Under the pieces are notes generated by a model that saw nothing but the letters and a program-made list of their open reading frames with translations, was not told the DNA's origin and searched no databases. A DNA stretch of 16,782 bases, from the NCBI GenBank assembly GCA_905214855.1, contig CAJMNU010000022.1, positions 1-16,782 of the forward strand, written 5' to 3'. This DNA comes from an uncultured bacterium. Lineage in GTDB: Bacteria; Bacillota; Clostridia; Lachnospirales; Lachnospiraceae. Positions 14,121 to 16,782 of this stretch are shown one piece after another; the first letter of the stretch is position 1, and each line of letters starts with the position of its first letter. The position numbers were made by a program, and so were the translations under genes.

Positions 14121-16580
14121 ATGTGGCAGAAAATTGAGGATAGATGGAAAGCAGCTGTGGATGTGTATCCGCTTTTAAAGGAAGAGATGGAAAGGTTACA
14201 GGCAGAGATGACGGATCAGGAATGCTTATGGATGAAAGCGATGTATGCAGCTTGTGGTGTAAATGACTGGGTTAGCATTTCACCACAGGATATGCTTCTT
14301 TATGTGAGGGCATCCAAACGTGCCTATGAGGAGATTACATATATAAAAGAGATTCCTGAAGATATTTTTTTGAAATATGTACTTGCAGTGCGTGTGAATA
14401 ATGAATGGCTGGACGGGAGCAGAATGTGGCTGTATGAAAATCTTCGGGATCGTGTTTTGGGAAAAACAATGGAGAAGGCAGCGCTGGAGGTAAATTATTG
14501 GTGCTATGAAAAGGCAACCTATACTCCAACAGACGACAGGACCATTGCACCTTTTGGGATGTGCAAACGTGCAAAAGGAAGATGTGGAGAAGAATCAACT
14601 CTGTTAGTCAGTGCACTGAGAGCAGTGGGCATTCCGGCAAGACAGTGTTATGCGCCAAGATGGGCACATTGTGATGATAACCATGCCTGGGTAGAGGTGT
14701 GGATAGAGGGGAAATGGCATTATATGGGAGCTTGTGAGCCAGAGGAAGTTCTGGATAAGGGCTGGTTTACAGCAGCAGCATCGAAAGCTATGCTGGTTCG
14801 GGCTTGGGAACCTGATTTTGGTGCGACTTTACAGGGATTTTGTCCAATTCACTGTACAGGGCATTATGGGGATGTGAAAAAAGTTTTTGTCCAAGTGTGT
14901 GATCATGGAGTGCCGAAAAGCGGGGTGATGGTGAAGTTCCAATTGGTAAATTATGCGGAGCTTTATACACTTTATGAAGAAAAAACAGATGATAAGGGAA
15001 TGGCTTGTTTTGAATCGGGATTAGGAGATCTGTATGTATGTGCAAAATTAAAGGGTCGTATGGTAGGTCATAAAATAGATCTGAGAAAAGAAGATACTTT
15101 GATCTTGGAACTGGCAGAGGCTCATGCTCTGGAGGAGGAAGAAGAATCTTTTGACCTGATCCCTCCAAAAGAAAGGGTAGACAGTCTAAAGGCAGATCCG
15201 CAGGCAATGGTGTTGCGACACAAGGAAAGAATGAAGATTTGTGAGTCAGTGCGAGAGCAATATGAAGCGGGATTTGCAAAAGAAGATTCAAAATGGCTTC
15301 AAAAAGCAAGAGGAAATCAAGAGGAATTAAGACGCTTTTTAAATCTTGACGAATTTACAGCAGAGCAAAAGGAAAGCATTCTGGAGACATTGAAGGAAAA
15401 AGATTTTGCAGACATGAACTGTGAATGTCTGACAGGCTATTTAAGAGCGTCCCTTCCCTATCAAAGCAAATATCCGTATGAGATCTGGCAGCAGGGAGTG
15501 TTGGCACCACGAATAGATTGTGAGATGATCTTAGATATCCGTGAGGGGATATGTGATATTTTAAAAGAGAAGAACTTTTCTTATACAGATGAAGTGGCAA
15601 AGTGGATGGAGGAAACTTTGTACTTTATAGATGAATATGGCATGACAGACCGTTTCCCTGATTTTGGAAGATGTCTGAAAGGAAAAGTTTGTCCAAAATC
15701 TAAAAAAGATATTTTGCTGGTGGAGATCTGTCGTGCGCTTGGTATTGCTGCACGTTTGAATCCTGCAACAAAGACAGCGGAAGAATGGAGTATTACAGAA
15801 AAAATCTGGAAACCTGTAAGAGAAGGAGAAGAAGAAAAAACAGGAACATTATGTCTTTTGTATGAGGCAGAAGAACCGATGCTTTATGCAGAACATATTT
15901 CCATTGCCCATTGGGATGAAAGTGAAGAAAGATATGTAACATTGGATTATCAGGGGATGCGCTTGATTGGAAAGGAAAAGTTGCTTTTAAAAGAGGGCGT
16001 GTATCGGATTTTGACTTCCCGTCGTCAGATTGATGGAAGTGTTAGTGTATGGATGAAGTCTGTTTATGTAGAGGCGAAAAAAGAGACAGAGTGTAAGATC
16101 TTACTAAGGGAAGATCAGACGGAAGAGAAAAAGAAATCACAACCACTTCCACATGTTTTTGCCTGTCCTATAGAGGAAGAAAATGGAACTTTGAGGGAAG
16201 TGGCAACTGGTGAAGAAAATGGAACAGGCAGTATTTTGATTTATGCCGAGCCAGGACAAGAGCCAACAGAGCATTTGTTTCAGGAACTTCTTGAGTGGAA
16301 AGAAGAATATAATCGTAAAGGATATTGGATCGATATTGTGTTGTATTCCAGAGAATCTTATAAAAATGAGACTCTGCAAAAAGTAAAGCGTGAACTTACA
16401 TATAGTCGGATCTGGCTGGCAGAAGATGAAGAAGGACACAGAGAAATGGCAAAAACGATGGGGGTTGGAGATGAACGTCTTCCATTTGCTGTGGCAATTG
16501 GAGAAGATAAAAAAGGAAGATTTGCATTTGCGAATTACAATATAAGGACTGCACAGATTTTACTTCATTTGTTAAAATAG
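14121..16580 (+). CDS. Large cytoplasmic transglutaminase-fold protein
   Basis: An 819-residue multidomain protein. Residues 1-140 are helical and of no family I recognise. A transglutaminase/papain-like core follows (about 145-215), with catalytic Cys155 in GRCGEEST and His188 in DDNHAWVEVW. The third position is probably Glu206 in GACEPE, where Asp is classical. Residues 253-330 look like an immunoglobulin-like or carboxypeptidase-regulatory beta domain. A charged helical region spans 340-500. A segment at 521-548 (CPKSKKDILL, ALGIAARLNP) echoes the first core without its His, so it may be a degenerate second copy. Residues 703-819 suggest a thioredoxin-like fold without active cysteines. 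There is no signal peptide or membrane segment. Bacterial proteins with this core are proteases, amidases or cross-linkers; the function here is not known. Confidence 0.88.
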   Translation: MWQKIEDRWKAAVDVYPLLKEEMERLQAEMTDQECLWMKAMYAACGVNDWVSISPQDMLLYVRASKRAYEEITYIKEIPEDIFLKYVLAVRVNNEWLDGSRMWLYENLRDRVLGKTMEKAALEVNYWCYEKATYTPTDDRTIAPFGMCKRAKGRCGEESTLLVSALRAVGIPARQCYAPRWAHCDDNHAWVEVWIEGKWHYMGACEPEEVLDKGWFTAAASKAMLVRAWEPDFGATLQGFCPIHCTGHYGDVKKVFVQVCDHGVPKSGVMVKFQLVNYAELYTLYEEKTDDKGMACFESGLGDLYVCAKLKGRMVGHKIDLRKEDTLILELAEAHALEEEEESFDLIPPKERVDSLKADPQAMVLRHKERMKICESVREQYEAGFAKEDSKWLQKARGNQEELRRFLNLDEFTAEQKESILETLKEKDFADMNCECLTGYLRASLPYQSKYPYEIWQQGVLAPRIDCEMILDIREGICDILKEKNFSYTDEVAKWMEETLYFIDEYGMTDRFPDFGRCLKGKVCPKSKKDILLVEICRALGIAARLNPATKTAEEWSITEKIWKPVREGEEEKTGTLCLLYEAEEPMLYAEHISIAHWDESEERYVTLDYQGMRLIGKEKLLLKEGVYRILTSRRQIDGSVSVWMKSVYVEAKKETECKILLREDQTEEKKKSQPLPHVFACPIEEENGTLREVATGEENGTGSILIYAEPGQEPTEHLFQELLEWKEEYNRKGYWIDIVLYSRESYKNETLQKVKRELTYSRIWLAEDEEGHREMAKTMGVGDERLPFAVAIGEDKKGRFAFANYNIRTAQILLHLLK

Positions 16581-16645
16581 GTATGATTTTGGAAAGTAGT
16601 GTATATGTGTGTTAAAGTACCAATAGAAGATGTGGAGGAGAACAA

Positions 16646-16782
16646 ATGAATCAGGAATATAAAGATTTGGTATTGGATCAGGAAAGAGCATTATACGGAA
16701 TTCAGGATGCAAAGGTGTCCCGATGCAGATTTGAAGGACCAGCAGATGGAGAATCTGCACTCAAGGAGTGCAAAAATGTTCA
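16646..16782 (+). CDS. DUF3737 family protein, 5' part (partial)
   Basis: The first 45 codons of a gene that runs off the window. The ATG at 16646 has GGAGGAG (16634-16640) five bases upstream. The visible peptide has the pattern I associate with DUF3737 proteins: ERALYGIQDAKV, then CRFEGPADGESALKECKNV. These are thought to form a right-handed beta-helix and have no established function. It starts 65 bases after the transglutaminase-fold gene with no terminator between them, so it may belong to the same transcript. The family call rests on memory of a short N-terminal stretch. Confidence 0.8.
   Translation, partial: MNQEYKDLVLDQERALYGIQDAKVSRCRFEGPADGESALKECKNV

Noticed and set aside
14788..15309. 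A 173-codon open frame on the minus strand inside the transglutaminase-fold gene
   Set aside because: It is fully antisense to a well-supported gene, is rich in Leu, Pro and His as expected for the complement of Glu/Lys-rich coding DNA, and has no recognisable domain.
16588..16616. TTTGGA with a downstream TTAAAG as a promoter for the DUF3737-type gene
   Set aside because: The -10 match is poor; readthrough from the preceding gene is at least as likely.

Overview
The window reads as low-GC Firmicutes DNA, most likely an anaerobic gut Clostridia of the Lachnospiraceae type. This is inferred from the AT-rich composition, strong AGGAGG-type ribosome binding sites, the conserved cysS-mrnC-rlmB order, a Cys-type sulfatase and a membrane-anchored AraC regulator beside a sugar ABC operon. 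No sequence search was run, so genus is not assigned. There are no insertion sequences, phage genes, CRISPR arrays or rRNAs. Every protein gene looks intact except the two cut by the window ends.

Region 1 (1-2376) is translation and RNA housekeeping: the 3' part of cysS, overlapping mrnC (Mini-RNase III), then rlmB (23S rRNA 2'-O-ribose methyltransferase). Two hairpins follow, then a solitary tRNA-Thr(GGT) with its own near-consensus promoter and a clear intrinsic terminator.

Region 2 (2377-3958) holds a Nudix hydrolase and a CorA-family metal channel. It ends in a long hairpin shared as a bidirectional terminator with the convergent gene that follows.

Region 3 (3967-11168) is the main accessory locus. 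A 737-residue transmembrane AraC regulator on the minus strand has a perfect-consensus promoter. Divergent from it is a plus-strand operon of two sugar ABC permeases, a lipoprotein solute-binding protein and a leaderless Cys-type sulfatase, closed by a strong terminator. The simplest reading is a sensor-regulated system that imports a sulfated sugar and removes sulfate in the cytoplasm. No ATPase, sulfatase-maturing enzyme or glycosidase is encoded here, so those would have to come from elsewhere in the genome.

Region 4 (11249-12568) is a single FAD-dependent oxidoreductase with a C-terminal Rieske 2Fe-2S domain.

Region 5 (12703-end) is an M17 leucyl-aminopeptidase-family enzyme followed after 35 bases by an 819-residue transglutaminase-fold protein without a signal peptide, and then the start of a DUF3737-type gene. 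The aminopeptidase/transglutaminase pair is the least explained part of the window and the best candidate for an undescribed function.
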